A DNA stretch of 64,000 nt from Mycolicibacter acidiphilus (GTDB taxonomy: Bacteria; Actinomycetota; Actinomycetes; Mycobacteriales; Mycobacteriaceae), in the NCBI RefSeq assembly GCF_018455725.1, contig NZ_JAHCLR010000023.1:18244-82243 (forward strand). The letters run 5' to 3'. Each line of letters starts with the position of its first letter. The stretch's first letter is position 1. Shown here one piece after another: positions 34,664 through 43,211 of this stretch. Under the pieces are notes generated by a model. The model was not told the DNA's origin, made no database searches, and saw only the letters and a list, made by a program, of their open reading frames with translations. Made by a program: the position numbers and the translations under genes.

Positions 34664-36391
34664 ATGCTGACCCGTCTGATCCGTATCCAACTGGGGATCT
34701 TCGCCGTCGTCACGGTGCTGGCCGTCGGGGCGATCTCCACGCTCTACCTGCACCTGCCCAGCCGGCTGGGCATCGGCACCTACAAGGTGACCGCCGACTT
34801 CGTCGGCGGCGGCGGCATCTACAAGGCGGCCAACGTCACCTACCGGGGCGTCACGGTGGGCCGGGTGGACTCGGTGCACCTCAACGACGACGACGGCGTC
34901 GACGTGGTGATGCGCCTCAACGGCAGCGCGCACGTCCCGGCGAACGTCACCGCCACCGTCACGAGCATGTCCGCGATCGGTGAGCAGTACGTCGACCTGG
35001 TCCCGCCGGCCGACGCCGCCCCGGCCCGGACCCTGCACAACGGCGACCGGATCGGCCAGGACCGCACCGCGATCGGGCAGGACATCGCCGGGCTGCTCAC
35101 CCAGGCACAGTCGATGGTCGACAGCATCGCCAACAGTCGGCTGCGCGACGTGCTGCGCGAGACGTTCACCGCGTTCAACGGCACCGGGCCGGAACTGGCC
35201 CGCATGATCGAGTCGTCGCGGCTGCTGATCGACGAGGCGAACGCCAGCTCCGACGACACGATCGCCCTGCTCGAGCGGGTGCAGCCGTTCCTGGACGCGC
35301 AGATCCGCGGCGGCGACGACATCAAGACGCTGACCAAGTCGCTGGCGGCGGTCACCACCGAGGTCCGCAACGCCGACCCGCAGTTCCGCGACGTGCTGAA
35401 GACGCTGCCGAGCGTCACCGACGAGGCCAACACCGCGTTCACCGGCATCCGCCCGTCGTTCCCGGTGCTGGCGGCCAGCATGGCCAACTTCGGCCGGGTC
35501 GGCGTGATCTACCGCAAGTCGATCGAGCAGGCGCTGGTCGTCTTCCCGGCGCTGATCGCGGCGCTGCTGACCGTGGCCGGCGGCGTGCCCATCGACGAGG
35601 GCGTGAAGCTCGACTTCAAGGTCGACCTGCACGACCCGCCGCCCTGCAGCGTCGGATTCGTGCCGTTCACCGAGATCCGATCGCCCGCCGACGAGACGGT
35701 CCGAGAATTGCCGAAGGGGCTGTACTGCAAGGCGGCCCAGAACGACCCAACCGCGGTCCGCGGCGCCCGCAACTACCCGTGCATGGAGTACCCGGGCAAG
35801 CGCGCCCCGACCATTCAGCTCTGCCGCGACCCGCAGGGCTTCGTGCCGATCGGCAGCAACCCGTGGCGCGGTCCGCCGATCCCCTACGGCACCCCGATCC
35901 AGGACCCGCGGATGCACCGGCCGATGAACAAGTTCCCGTTCATCCCGCCGGAGGCCGACTACGACCCGGGCCCGCCGGTGGCACAGCTGCCGCCGGGGGT
36001 GCCGCGAGGTCCGGGGCCGGCCCCCAACCCGCCGTTCCCGCTGCCGTACCCGCCGAGCGACCCCGGCCCGCAACCGGCGCCGTGGCCGTACTACTCGCCG
36101 CCGGACCAGAGTCTGCCGACGAACCCCGGCGGCAACGGCGGGCTGCCGGCGTACAACCGGGATCCGGCGCCGGAGCTGCTCCCGCCCCCGCCGGCACCGC
36201 TGCCGGCCGAGGCGCCGGCCCCCGCCGGACCGCAACCGCAGGCCAGCGGGGCCTCGACCACGCCGTATGACGACCGCACCGGCCGGTTCACCGACCCGGA
36301 CGGCGGCGCCGGGGTGTACCTGCCCGGTGACACCAAACGGCTGCCGGCCGAGACCTGGAGTGACCTGATGCTGCTGCCGAGGCCGGCATGA
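34664..36391 (+). CDS. mce4F: Mce4F subunit with proline-rich C-terminus
   Basis: 575-aa MCE protein. Anchor (LGIFAVVTVLAVGAISTLY), MCE domain (FVGGGGIYKAANVTYRG), helical region to about residue 330, a four-cysteine region (PPPCSVGF, YCKAA, NYPCMEY, LCRDPQG) and then about 150 residues very rich in Pro and Gly. It is slightly longer than the M. tuberculosis protein, mainly in this tail. Its stop overlaps the mam4A start by four bases. Confidence 0.93.
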   Translation: MLTRLIRIQLGIFAVVTVLAVGAISTLYLHLPSRLGIGTYKVTADFVGGGGIYKAANVTYRGVTVGRVDSVHLNDDDGVDVVMRLNGSAHVPANVTATVTSMSAIGEQYVDLVPPADAAPARTLHNGDRIGQDRTAIGQDIAGLLTQAQSMVDSIANSRLRDVLRETFTAFNGTGPELARMIESSRLLIDEANASSDDTIALLERVQPFLDAQIRGGDDIKTLTKSLAAVTTEVRNADPQFRDVLKTLPSVTDEANTAFTGIRPSFPVLAASMANFGRVGVIYRKSIEQALVVFPALIAALLTVAGGVPIDEGVKLDFKVDLHDPPPCSVGFVPFTEIRSPADETVRELPKGLYCKAAQNDPTAVRGARNYPCMEYPGKRAPTIQLCRDPQGFVPIGSNPWRGPPIPYGTPIQDPRMHRPMNKFPFIPPEADYDPGPPVAQLPPGVPRGPGPAPNPPFPLPYPPSDPGPQPAPWPYYSPPDQSLPTNPGGNGGLPAYNRDPAPELLPPPPAPLPAEAPAPAGPQPQASGASTTPYDDRTGRFTDPDGGAGVYLPGDTKRLPAETWSDLMLLPRPA

Positions 36392-37074
36392 CGGGCGAAC
36401 CGACCGAACCGCGGGCCCGCCGGCGCGCGTCGCGGGCGGCCGGCCCGGCCGGGGATGTCCCCGGGGCGACCACGACCGCCGTGCCGGTGCAGGTTCAGGT
36501 GCCGATGCCGAGCAGGTCGATCGCGAACGCGGTGCGCCCGACCGGCCTGCCGCCGCGGCGGGCGGCCAACACCCGCGGGGTGGCGATGATCGCCGGGATC
36601 ACCGGATCGGTGGCGATCGCGGTGCTCGGTGCGCTGGTCGCGGTGCTGCTGGTGCAGCATCGGCACGTCGCAGCCGCCGGCGACCGCGACCAGCGGTTCG
36701 TCGACACCGCCAAGCAGACCGTCGTCAACATGTACAGCTACACCCAGGCCACCGTCGACGATGACGTGGACCGCTTCATCAACGGCACCAGCGGGCCGTT
36801 CCGCGACGCGATGGGCGGCAACGCCGACAACCTCAAGGCGTTTCTGCGCAAGTCCAACCTGAGCTCCGAGGCTGTCATCAACGCTGCGGCGCTGGAGGGT
36901 TTGGACCCGGTCGCCGGCAACGCCTCGGTACTCGTCGCCACCCGGGTCACCGTCACCGATCCCGACGGGGTGAACAAACCGTCGCAGCCGTTCCGACTGC
37001 GGGTGATCGTGCACCGGGACGACGCGGGCAATATGACCGCCTACGACCTCAAATACCCCGAAGGCGGTAACTGA
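36388..37074 (+). CDS. mam4A: Mce-associated membrane protein Mam4A
   Basis: 228-aa protein with a charged, Arg/Pro-rich cytoplasmic N-terminus (about 65 residues), one membrane helix (MIAGITGSVAIAVLGALVAV) and an extracytoplasmic domain of the Mce-associated type (related to NTF2-like folds). It corresponds to Rv3493c. Such proteins are thought to stabilise Mce complexes. It overlaps mce4F and mam4B by start/stop overlaps (ATGA, TGATG). Confidence 0.9.
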   Translation: MTGEPTEPRARRRASRAAGPAGDVPGATTTAVPVQVQVPMPSRSIANAVRPTGLPPRRAANTRGVAMIAGITGSVAIAVLGALVAVLLVQHRHVAAAGDRDQRFVDTAKQTVVNMYSYTQATVDDDVDRFINGTSGPFRDAMGGNADNLKAFLRKSNLSSEAVINAAALEGLDPVAGNASVLVATRVTVTDPDGVNKPSQPFRLRVIVHRDDAGNMTAYDLKYPEGGN

Positions 37075-37574
37075 TGGGGCGCAGATCGGCCACCGCACTG
37101 CAGCACGGCGTGACCGCGGTGGGCGTCGCCGCGTTCGTGGGCCTGGCCGCCGCCGGCGGTTCCCTCTACTGGGACCGGGTCGAGGCACGCGGGGTGCACG
37201 CCGCCCAGGTCGCTCTCACCGCGCTGACGGTCGATGAGATCCCGAAGGTGTTCGGCTACGACTACCAGACGGTCGAGCGCACCATGATGGACGCCTATCC
37301 GCTGTTCACCGACGACTACCGGCGCGAATTCGAGTCGCGGGCCACCGAGGCCATCATTCCGCAGGCCCGGGAGATGCACCTGGTCAACCAGGTCGACGTC
37401 GTCGGCGTCGGGGTGATGCAGGGGGTCCGCCGCACCAGCGGGTCGGTGCTGGTCTACATGAACCGCACGATGACCGACAAGTCCAAGCAGACGCTGTACG
37501 ACGGCAGTCGGATTCGGGTCGACTACCAGAAGGTCGGCAGCAAATGGCTGATCGACAAGATCACGCCGATCTGA
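37074..37574 (+). CDS. mam4B: Mce-associated membrane protein Mam4B
   Basis: 166-aa protein with an N-terminal membrane helix (VTAVGVAAFVGLAAAGGSLYW) and an extracytoplasmic domain with the pattern VNQVDVVGVGVMQGV typical of Mce-associated proteins; it corresponds to Rv3492c. The ATG overlaps the mam4A stop by one base (TGATG). It completes the mce4 run of ten coupled genes. Confidence 0.9.
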   Translation: MGRRSATALQHGVTAVGVAAFVGLAAAGGSLYWDRVEARGVHAAQVALTALTVDEIPKVFGYDYQTVERTMMDAYPLFTDDYRREFESRATEAIIPQAREMHLVNQVDVVGVGVMQGVRRTSGSVLVYMNRTMTDKSKQTLYDGSRIRVDYQKVGSKWLIDKITPI

Positions 37575-37588
37575 CGGGGAGGACCGCC

Positions 37589-38143
37589 ATGGTGAACATG
37601 AGGGCCAACACGATCCGCCGCATCGCCGCACTGGCGACCGCCGTCGGCGCCGCGGTGGCACTGACCCCGGCCGCCGGGGCCAACCCGGGTGAGCCGGCCC
37701 CGGAGGGCACCGTCGAGGGCGTCTACACGTTCAGCCAGGGCGGCGCCCGGGCGACCTGGGAGATCACCCCGCTGTGCGTGCCCACCGTCGGTGACGGCCG
37801 AGTGCCGATCAACACGGCGATCGGCTGCAAACTGCAGGTCGTCAGCGACGGGAAACTCGGCCAGAGCGGGCTGTACCGGCTCAGCGGCGGGCGGTGGCTG
37901 TTCTCGAAACCGCTGCTGGCCGGCATGAAGTGCCCGGACGGCAAGATCGTCGCCACCCAGGAGACCTACGAGTTCGACACCGGACTGAACGGCCTCTACA
38001 CCCAGGCGCACAACGCCGTCTGCGGCGAAGCGCCCGGCCTCAACAAGCAGCCGTTCACGCTGACCTACGTCGGTCCGCTGCCGTTCCCGGTCGAGCACTA
38101 CCCGCTGAACTGCATGGACAACCCGCTGCACATGTGCAGCTGA
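37589..38143 (+). CDS. Secreted protein, Rv3491-like
   Basis: 184-aa exported protein with a signal peptide (about residues 1-30, ending AAGA). It lies 14 bases after mam4B, with GGGGAGG upstream of its ATG, so it belongs to the mce4 operon. It matches Rv3491 by position and size. The mature part shows a distant likeness to the four-cysteine family at 9.6-14.5 kb (W.ITP-C, GGRWLF, C-PDG, FTLTYVG), suggesting a shared fold. It may be an envelope partner of Mce4; no activity is known. Confidence 0.85.
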   Translation: MVNMRANTIRRIAALATAVGAAVALTPAAGANPGEPAPEGTVEGVYTFSQGGARATWEITPLCVPTVGDGRVPINTAIGCKLQVVSDGKLGQSGLYRLSGGRWLFSKPLLAGMKCPDGKIVATQETYEFDTGLNGLYTQAHNAVCGEAPGLNKQPFTLTYVGPLPFPVEHYPLNCMDNPLHMCS

Positions 38144-38145
38144 CG

Positions 38146-39606
38146 TCAGGCGGCGTGGGTGCCGGCCAGCGCGTCCAGGAATGACCGGGCCCACCGGTCC
38201 ACGTCGTGGGTCAGCACCTGGCGGCGCAGCGCACGCATCCGCCGCCGGCCCTCCTCCGGGGTCTGCCCGGCGGCCGCCTCGATCGCGTCCTTGACGCCGT
38301 CCAGATCGTGCGGGTTCACCAGGTAGGCCTGGTGCAGTTCGGCTGCCGCGCCGGTGAACTCGCTGAGCACCAGGGCACCGCCGAGGTCGCTGCGGCAGGC
38401 CACGTACTCCTTGGCGACCAGGTTCATCCCGTCGCGCAGCGGGGTGACCAGCATGATGTCGGCGGCCACGAAGAACGCCAGCAGCTCGTTGCGGGGGATG
38501 GGCCGGTGCAGGTAGTGCACCACCGGGTGGCCGACCTCGCCGTACTCGCCGTTGATGTGCCCGACCTCGCGTTCGATCTCGTCGCGCAGGATCTGGTAGC
38601 TCTCCACCCGCTCCCGGCTGGGTGTCGCCAGCTGGACGAGCACGGTGTCGTCGGGTTTGACCCGGCCCTCGTCGAGCAGTTCGTTGAACGCCAGCAGCCG
38701 CACGTCGATGCCCTTGGTGTAATCCAGCCGGTCCACCCCGAGCAGGATCTTGCGGGGATGGCCCAGTTCGGCGCGGATCTGCTTGGCGCGCCGGCGGATG
38801 TCGCGGGCGCGGGCGGTCCGGTCCAGCGACCCGGAGTCGATCGAGATCGGGAACGCGCCCACCCGGACGGTGCGATCGGCCAGCCGGACCTCGCCGCAGC
38901 GGTTGCGCACCCCGACGGTGCCGCGGGAGATCGGCGCCCCGACCAGCTTCTTGGCCAGGAACAGGAAGTTCTGCGCGTCGCCGGGCAGGTGGAAGCCGAC
39001 CAGGTCGGCGCCGAGCAGGCCGTCGACGATCTCCGCCCGCCAGGGCAGCTGCATGAACAGCTCCACCGGCGGGAACGGGATGTGCAGGAAGAAGCCGATG
39101 GTCAGATCGGGGCGCAGCTCGCGCAGCATCTTCGGCACCAGCTGCAGCTGGTAGTCCTGTACCCAGACCGTGGCCCCGGCCGAGGCGGCCTCAGCGGTCG
39201 CCTCGGCGAACCGCCGGTTGACGTCGACGTAGCGGTCCCACCACTGCCGCTGGTAGACGGGTTTGACGATCACGTCGTGGTACAGCGGCCACAGCGTGGC
39301 GTTGGAGAAGCCCTCGTAGTACTCGGCGATGTCCTCGGCGGTCAGCCGGACCGGCTGCAGCCGCAGGTCATCGAGGTCGATCGGGTCCGGGGCCGGCTCA
39401 CCGGGCTTCGCCGCGGCGCCGGGCCAGCCCACCCAGGCGCCACGCCGACGGCGCAGTAGCGGCTCCAGTGCGGTGACCAGCCCCCCGGGGCTGCGCTTCC
39501 AGGCCGTGGTCCCGTCGGGGAGCCGCTCGATGTCGATCGGCAGCCGGTTGGCCACCACCACGAAGTCCGAGTCCCCGAACTCCGGTGTGTCCCCCGTCCG
39601 GGGCAT
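38146..39606 (-). CDS. otsA: Trehalose-6-phosphate synthase OtsA
   Basis: 486-aa GT20 glycosyltransferase that makes trehalose-6-phosphate from (A/U/G)DP-glucose and glucose-6-phosphate in the cytoplasm. Family blocks include VVANRLP at the start, [28 protein letters not shown], the [12 protein letters not shown] sugar-phosphate site and the nucleotide-binding [16 protein letters not shown]. The ATG directly follows the stop of the small gene upstream. It converges on the Rv3491-like gene, with only two bases between stop codons. otsA occupies this place next to mce4 in M. tuberculosis too. Confidence 0.95.
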   Translation of the reverse strand: MPRTGDTPEFGDSDFVVVANRLPIDIERLPDGTTAWKRSPGGLVTALEPLLRRRRGAWVGWPGAAAKPGEPAPDPIDLDDLRLQPVRLTAEDIAEYYEGFSNATLWPLYHDVIVKPVYQRQWWDRYVDVNRRFAEATAEAASAGATVWVQDYQLQLVPKMLRELRPDLTIGFFLHIPFPPVELFMQLPWRAEIVDGLLGADLVGFHLPGDAQNFLFLAKKLVGAPISRGTVGVRNRCGEVRLADRTVRVGAFPISIDSGSLDRTARARDIRRRAKQIRAELGHPRKILLGVDRLDYTKGIDVRLLAFNELLDEGRVKPDDTVLVQLATPSRERVESYQILRDEIEREVGHINGEYGEVGHPVVHYLHRPIPRNELLAFFVAADIMLVTPLRDGMNLVAKEYVACRSDLGGALVLSEFTGAAAELHQAYLVNPHDLDGVKDAIEAAAGQTPEEGRRRMRALRRQVLTHDVDRWARSFLDALAGTHAA

Positions 39607-39771
39607 TTACGCCTCGGGCTTTGACGGCCCGATGCCGAGCATCGACAGGAACACCCGGCACTCGTCGGCATCCTCGGCGTAGGCGGCGACGACCCGCCGG
39701 GCCTGGTTTGCGGTGCTGTCGGCCAGCGGCTCCACGTCGTCGATGTCGGCCTGGTCGGTTTTTGCAGCCAT
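39607..39771 (-). CDS. Small conserved protein upstream of otsA (Rv3489-like)
   Basis: 54-aa protein beginning MAAKTDQADIDDVEPLA and ending MLGIGPSKPEA. It is acidic, predicted helical in its second half (QARRVVAAYAEDADECRVFL), with no signal peptide. The TAA (39607-39609) abuts the otsA ATG (39604-39606), so the pair is coupled, and it matches a small gene in the same place (Rv3489) in M. tuberculosis. Its function is unknown. Confidence 0.8.
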   Translation of the reverse strand: MAAKTDQADIDDVEPLADSTANQARRVVAAYAEDADECRVFLSMLGIGPSKPEA

Positions 39772-39877
39772 GACATGACTCTAGGCGAAATCCGGGGTGC
39801 AAACACAGCTGCCCGGCCAACCCTGCGGCCGGTGTTTGCCCGCCCCGGCCGTACGCTGAGCCGCGGAGGTGGCTGCC

Positions 39878-40777
39878 ATGACGACACCGGATCAGCTGGT
39901 CGACTACGAGACGCTGGACGACGGCCGCATCGCGCGGGTCTGGCTGAACCGGCCGGAGGCGCACAACGCCCAGAACCGCACCCTGCTGGTGCAGCTCGAT
40001 GAGGCGTTTCAGCGGGCCGAGGCCGACGACGACGTGCGGGTGGTGATCCTGGCGGCGCGCGGCAAGAACTTCTCCGCCGGCCACGATCTGGGCTCCGAGG
40101 CGGCACTGGCCGAACGGCGTCCCGGACCGGATCAGCATCCGAGCTTCCGATCCCACGGCGGCACCCGCGAGCCGGTGGTGGAGAAGACCTACCTGCAGGA
40201 GTGGCACCACTACTTCCAGAACACCTGTCGCTGGCGGGAACTGCGCAAGGTCACCGTCGCGCAGGTGCAGGGCAACGTGATCTCGGCCGGGCTGATGCTG
40301 ATGTGGGCGTGCGACCTGATCGTCGCCGCCGACAACGCGCGGTTCTCCGACGTCGTCGGGGTGCGCCTCGGTATGCCCGGCGTCGAATACTATGCCCACC
40401 CGTGGGAATTCGGTCCGCGTAAAGCCAAAGAGCTGCTGCTGACCGGCGATTCGATCGACGCCGACGAGGCGCACCGGCTCGGCATGGTCGCCAAGGTGTT
40501 CCCGCTCGACGACCTGGCCGATCGCACCCTGGAGTTCGCCCGGCGCATCGCCGCGGTGCCGACGATGGCGGCGCTGCTGATCAAGGATTCGGTGAACGCC
40601 GCCACCGACGCGATGGGGTTCGCCGAGGCGCTGCGGCACGGCTTCCACATCCACCAGCTGGGCCACGCGCACTGGTCCGCGCACAACGACAACAAATTCC
40701 CGATCGCGCTGCCGCCGGACGTGCCGGACTGGCGGACGGCCGGGCCCACCGATCTCGCGCAGCGGGACAAGCCTTAA
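39878..40777 (+). CDS. Enoyl-CoA hydratase/isomerase family protein
   Basis: 299-aa crotonase-fold protein with the oxyanion-hole segment FSAGHDLGSE (about residue 67) and the second glycine-loop ISAGLMLMWACDLIV (about 138). A long insertion between them (about residues 85-110, with the His/Tyr/Trp-rich YLQEWHHYFQNTCRW) is characteristic of one mycobacterial EchA subgroup. It should hydrate or isomerise an enoyl-CoA. The ATG at 39878 follows GGAGG; an in-frame GTG three codons before is an alternative. It diverges from the small gene and otsA. Confidence 0.88.
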   Translation: MTTPDQLVDYETLDDGRIARVWLNRPEAHNAQNRTLLVQLDEAFQRAEADDDVRVVILAARGKNFSAGHDLGSEAALAERRPGPDQHPSFRSHGGTREPVVEKTYLQEWHHYFQNTCRWRELRKVTVAQVQGNVISAGLMLMWACDLIVAADNARFSDVVGVRLGMPGVEYYAHPWEFGPRKAKELLLTGDSIDADEAHRLGMVAKVFPLDDLADRTLEFARRIAAVPTMAALLIKDSVNAATDAMGFAEALRHGFHIHQLGHAHWSAHNDNKFPIALPPDVPDWRTAGPTDLAQRDKP

Positions 40778-40809
40778 CCGGGTCGCCGCCGTCACGTTAG
40801 GCTCGCGGT

Positions 40810-42198
40810 GTGAAGCGGCTCTCGGGTGTTGACGCGGCGTTCTGGTACGGCGAAACCGCCGGGTGGCACATGCACGTCGGCGCCCTGGCGATCTGCGACC
40901 CGACCGGGGTGGACGGGTTCAGCTTCGAGCGGATCCGCGAGCTGATCATCGAGCGGCTGCCGCAGATGCCGCAGCTGCGTTGGCGGGTCGTCGCCGGGCC
41001 GCTCGGCCTGGATCGGCCCTGGTTCGTCGAGGATCCCGAGCTGGACCCGGACTTCCACATCCGGCGGATCGGGGTGCCGGCGCCCGGTGGCCGCAAGGAA
41101 CTCGAGGAGCTGACCGGCCGGCTGATGTCCTACAAGCTGGACCGGTCGCGGCCGCTGTGGGAGCTGTGGGTGATCGACGGCGTCAAGGGCGGCCGGGTGG
41201 CGACCCTGACCAAGATGCACCACTCGATCATCGACGGCGTCTCCGGCGCGGGCCTGGGCGAGATCCTGCTCGACGTCACCCCGGAGCCGCGCGCGCCGCT
41301 GCCCGACACGATCGGGTCGCTGGTCGGGGAGGGGACCCCCAGCTTCGAGTTGCGCGCGGTGCAGGCGCTGGTCAACGTCGGCATCAAGACGCCGTTCCGG
41401 ATCGCCCGGCTGCTGGAGCAGACGGTCCGCCAGCAGCTCGCAACGATCGGACTGACCCGCAAGCCGCCGGGGTACTTCGACGCACCGGTGACCCGGTTCA
41501 ACGCGCCGGTGTCACCGCACCGGCGGATCACCGGCGCCCGGATCGAGCTGAGCCGGGTGAAGGCGCTCAAGGACGCCTACGGGGTGAAGGTCAACGACAT
41601 CGTGCTGGCGCTGGTCGCCGGGGCGGTGCGCAGCTACCTGGTCGAGCGCGACGAGCTGCCGGCCAAGCCGCTGGTCACCCAGATCCCGGTCTCCACCCGC
41701 ACCGAGGCCGACCGTGACGAGGTCGGCAACAAGATCAGTTCGATGACGGTCTCGCTGGCCACCGACATCGACGATCCCGCCGAGCGGGTGAAGGCCATCT
41801 ACGAGAGCACCCAGAGTGCCAAGGAGATGGCCAAGGCGCTCTCGGCGCACCAGATCATGGGCCTGACCGACACCACCCCGCCCGGGCTGCTGCACCTGGC
41901 CGCCCGGGCCTACACCGCCACCGGGCTGTCGGCGAGCATCGCGCCGATCAACCTCGTCGTCTCCAACGTGCCCGGCCCGACGTTCCCGCTGTACATGGCC
42001 GGGGCGCCGCTGGAGTCGTTCATCCCGATCGGCCCGCCGGTACTCGACGTGGCGCTGAACATCACCTGCTTCTCCTACCTGGAGCACCTGGACTTCGGCT
42101 TCGTCACCACCCCGGAGGTGGCACCCGACATCGACCAGATGGCCGACGCGATCCGGCCGGCGCTCAAGGAGCTGGAGCGCGCGGCCGGCCTGTCGTGA
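40810..42198 (+). CDS. Wax ester synthase / diacylglycerol acyltransferase (WS/DGAT)
   Basis: 462-aa acyltransferase of the WS/DGAT family (condensation-like fold) that joins acyl-CoA to diacylglycerol or a fatty alcohol for storage lipid. The catalytic HHSIIDG motif is near residue 137, and the family PLW (SRPLWELW) and ND (VNDIVLAL) motifs are present. GTG start at 40810. Its TGA overlaps the GTG start of the next SDR (GTGA). Confidence 0.93.
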   Translation: MKRLSGVDAAFWYGETAGWHMHVGALAICDPTGVDGFSFERIRELIIERLPQMPQLRWRVVAGPLGLDRPWFVEDPELDPDFHIRRIGVPAPGGRKELEELTGRLMSYKLDRSRPLWELWVIDGVKGGRVATLTKMHHSIIDGVSGAGLGEILLDVTPEPRAPLPDTIGSLVGEGTPSFELRAVQALVNVGIKTPFRIARLLEQTVRQQLATIGLTRKPPGYFDAPVTRFNAPVSPHRRITGARIELSRVKALKDAYGVKVNDIVLALVAGAVRSYLVERDELPAKPLVTQIPVSTRTEADRDEVGNKISSMTVSLATDIDDPAERVKAIYESTQSAKEMAKALSAHQIMGLTDTTPPGLLHLAARAYTATGLSASIAPINLVVSNVPGPTFPLYMAGAPLESFIPIGPPVLDVALNITCFSYLEHLDFGFVTTPEVAPDIDQMADAIRPALKELERAAGLS

Positions 42199-43049
42199 GT
42201 GTCTACGCGGTCACCGGATCGGCGTCCGGGATGGGCGCCCAGGCGGCGGCGAAGCTGCAGGCGGCCGGGCACACCGTGATCGGGGTCGACCTGCGCGACG
42301 CCGACGTGATCGCGGACCTGTCGACGGCGGCGGGGCGTGCCGCGGCCGCCGAGGCGGTGCTGGACGCCAGCGACGGTCGGCTCGACGGCGCGGTGCTGTC
42401 CGCCGGCATCGGGCCCGCGCCGGGCGCGGGGCGGGTCCGGCTGATCTTCGAGGTGAACTACCGGGGTGTGGCGGAGTTGCTGACCGCCTGGCGTCCGGCG
42501 CTGGCGGCGGCCGGTAACGCCAAAGTGGTGGTGATCGCCAGCAACTCCACGACCACCGTGCCGGCGGTGCCGCGACGCGCTATCCGGGCGCTGCTTCGCG
42601 GCGACGTGGACCGGGCGGAGCGCTGGATGCGGCTGTTCGGCCCGGGTGGGCCGTCGATCGCCTACGCGGCCTCCAAGATCGCCGTCGCCCGCTGGGTGCG
42701 CCGGCATGCGGTGCTGGCCGAGTGGGCCGGGGCCGGGATCCGGCTGAACGCGCTGGCGCCGGGGGCGGTCATGACGCCGCTGCTGCAGGAGCAGCTCGAC
42801 ACCCCGGGACAGGCCAAAGCCGTTCAGAGTTTCCCGGTGCCGGTCGGTGGCTACGGCGACCCCGGGCAGCTGGCCGACTGGATGCTGTTCATGCTCTCCG
42901 ATGCCGCCGAATTCCTGTGCGGCAGCGTCATTTTCGTCGACGGTGGATCGGATGCGTATTTCCGGGCCGACGACTGGCCGACGGCGGTGCCAGTGCGCCG
43001 GGCGGTCCGCTACCTGCTGCGGATGCGGGCCTTCTCCCGGTCGCGGTAG
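42195..43049 (+). CDS. Short-chain dehydrogenase/reductase
   Basis: 284-aa SDR with TGSASGMG at the cofactor site, a weak substitute for the NNAG motif (LSAGIG), the catalytic-type YAASK and VDGGSDAYF near the end. A basic insertion ([22 protein letters not shown]) lies just before the active site. It is translationally coupled to the WS/DGAT gene, so a role in lipid alcohol or steroid ester metabolism is conceivable; this is inference. A 25-base-arm inverted repeat lies 30 bases after its stop. Confidence 0.88.
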   Translation: MSVYAVTGSASGMGAQAAAKLQAAGHTVIGVDLRDADVIADLSTAAGRAAAAEAVLDASDGRLDGAVLSAGIGPAPGAGRVRLIFEVNYRGVAELLTAWRPALAAAGNAKVVVIASNSTTTVPAVPRRAIRALLRGDVDRAERWMRLFGPGGPSIAYAASKIAVARWVRRHAVLAEWAGAGIRLNALAPGAVMTPLLQEQLDTPGQAKAVQSFPVPVGGYGDPGQLADWMLFMLSDAAEFLCGSVIFVDGGSDAYFRADDWPTAVPVRRAVRYLLRMRAFSRSR

Positions 43050-43078
43050 GCGGGCAGTTGCGGCTCCGGACCGTGTGT

Positions 43079-43169
43079 CGTTGTGCCCGCCTCTGCGCGA
43101 CAATCCCCCCGTTGGGCGGCTTCAGTCGCCTGACCTAACACCCGTTGTCGCGCAGAGGCGGGCACAACG
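43079..43169. repeat. Perfect long inverted repeat between convergent genes
   Basis: Two 25-base arms (43079-43103 and 43145-43169) are exact reverse complements around a 41-base centre. The arms begin CGTTGTGCCCGCCTCTGCGC. The repeat lies between the SDR stop (43049) and the stop of the converging GMC oxidoreductase (43212). It could fold into a strong hairpin and end transcription from both sides; it could also be a copy of a dispersed palindromic repeat. There is no U-run after either arm. Confidence 0.9.
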
Positions 43170-43211
43170 GGTGGTGCTTCAGCGGCGCGTTGCCGTCGAC
43201 GCCGTCGAACG

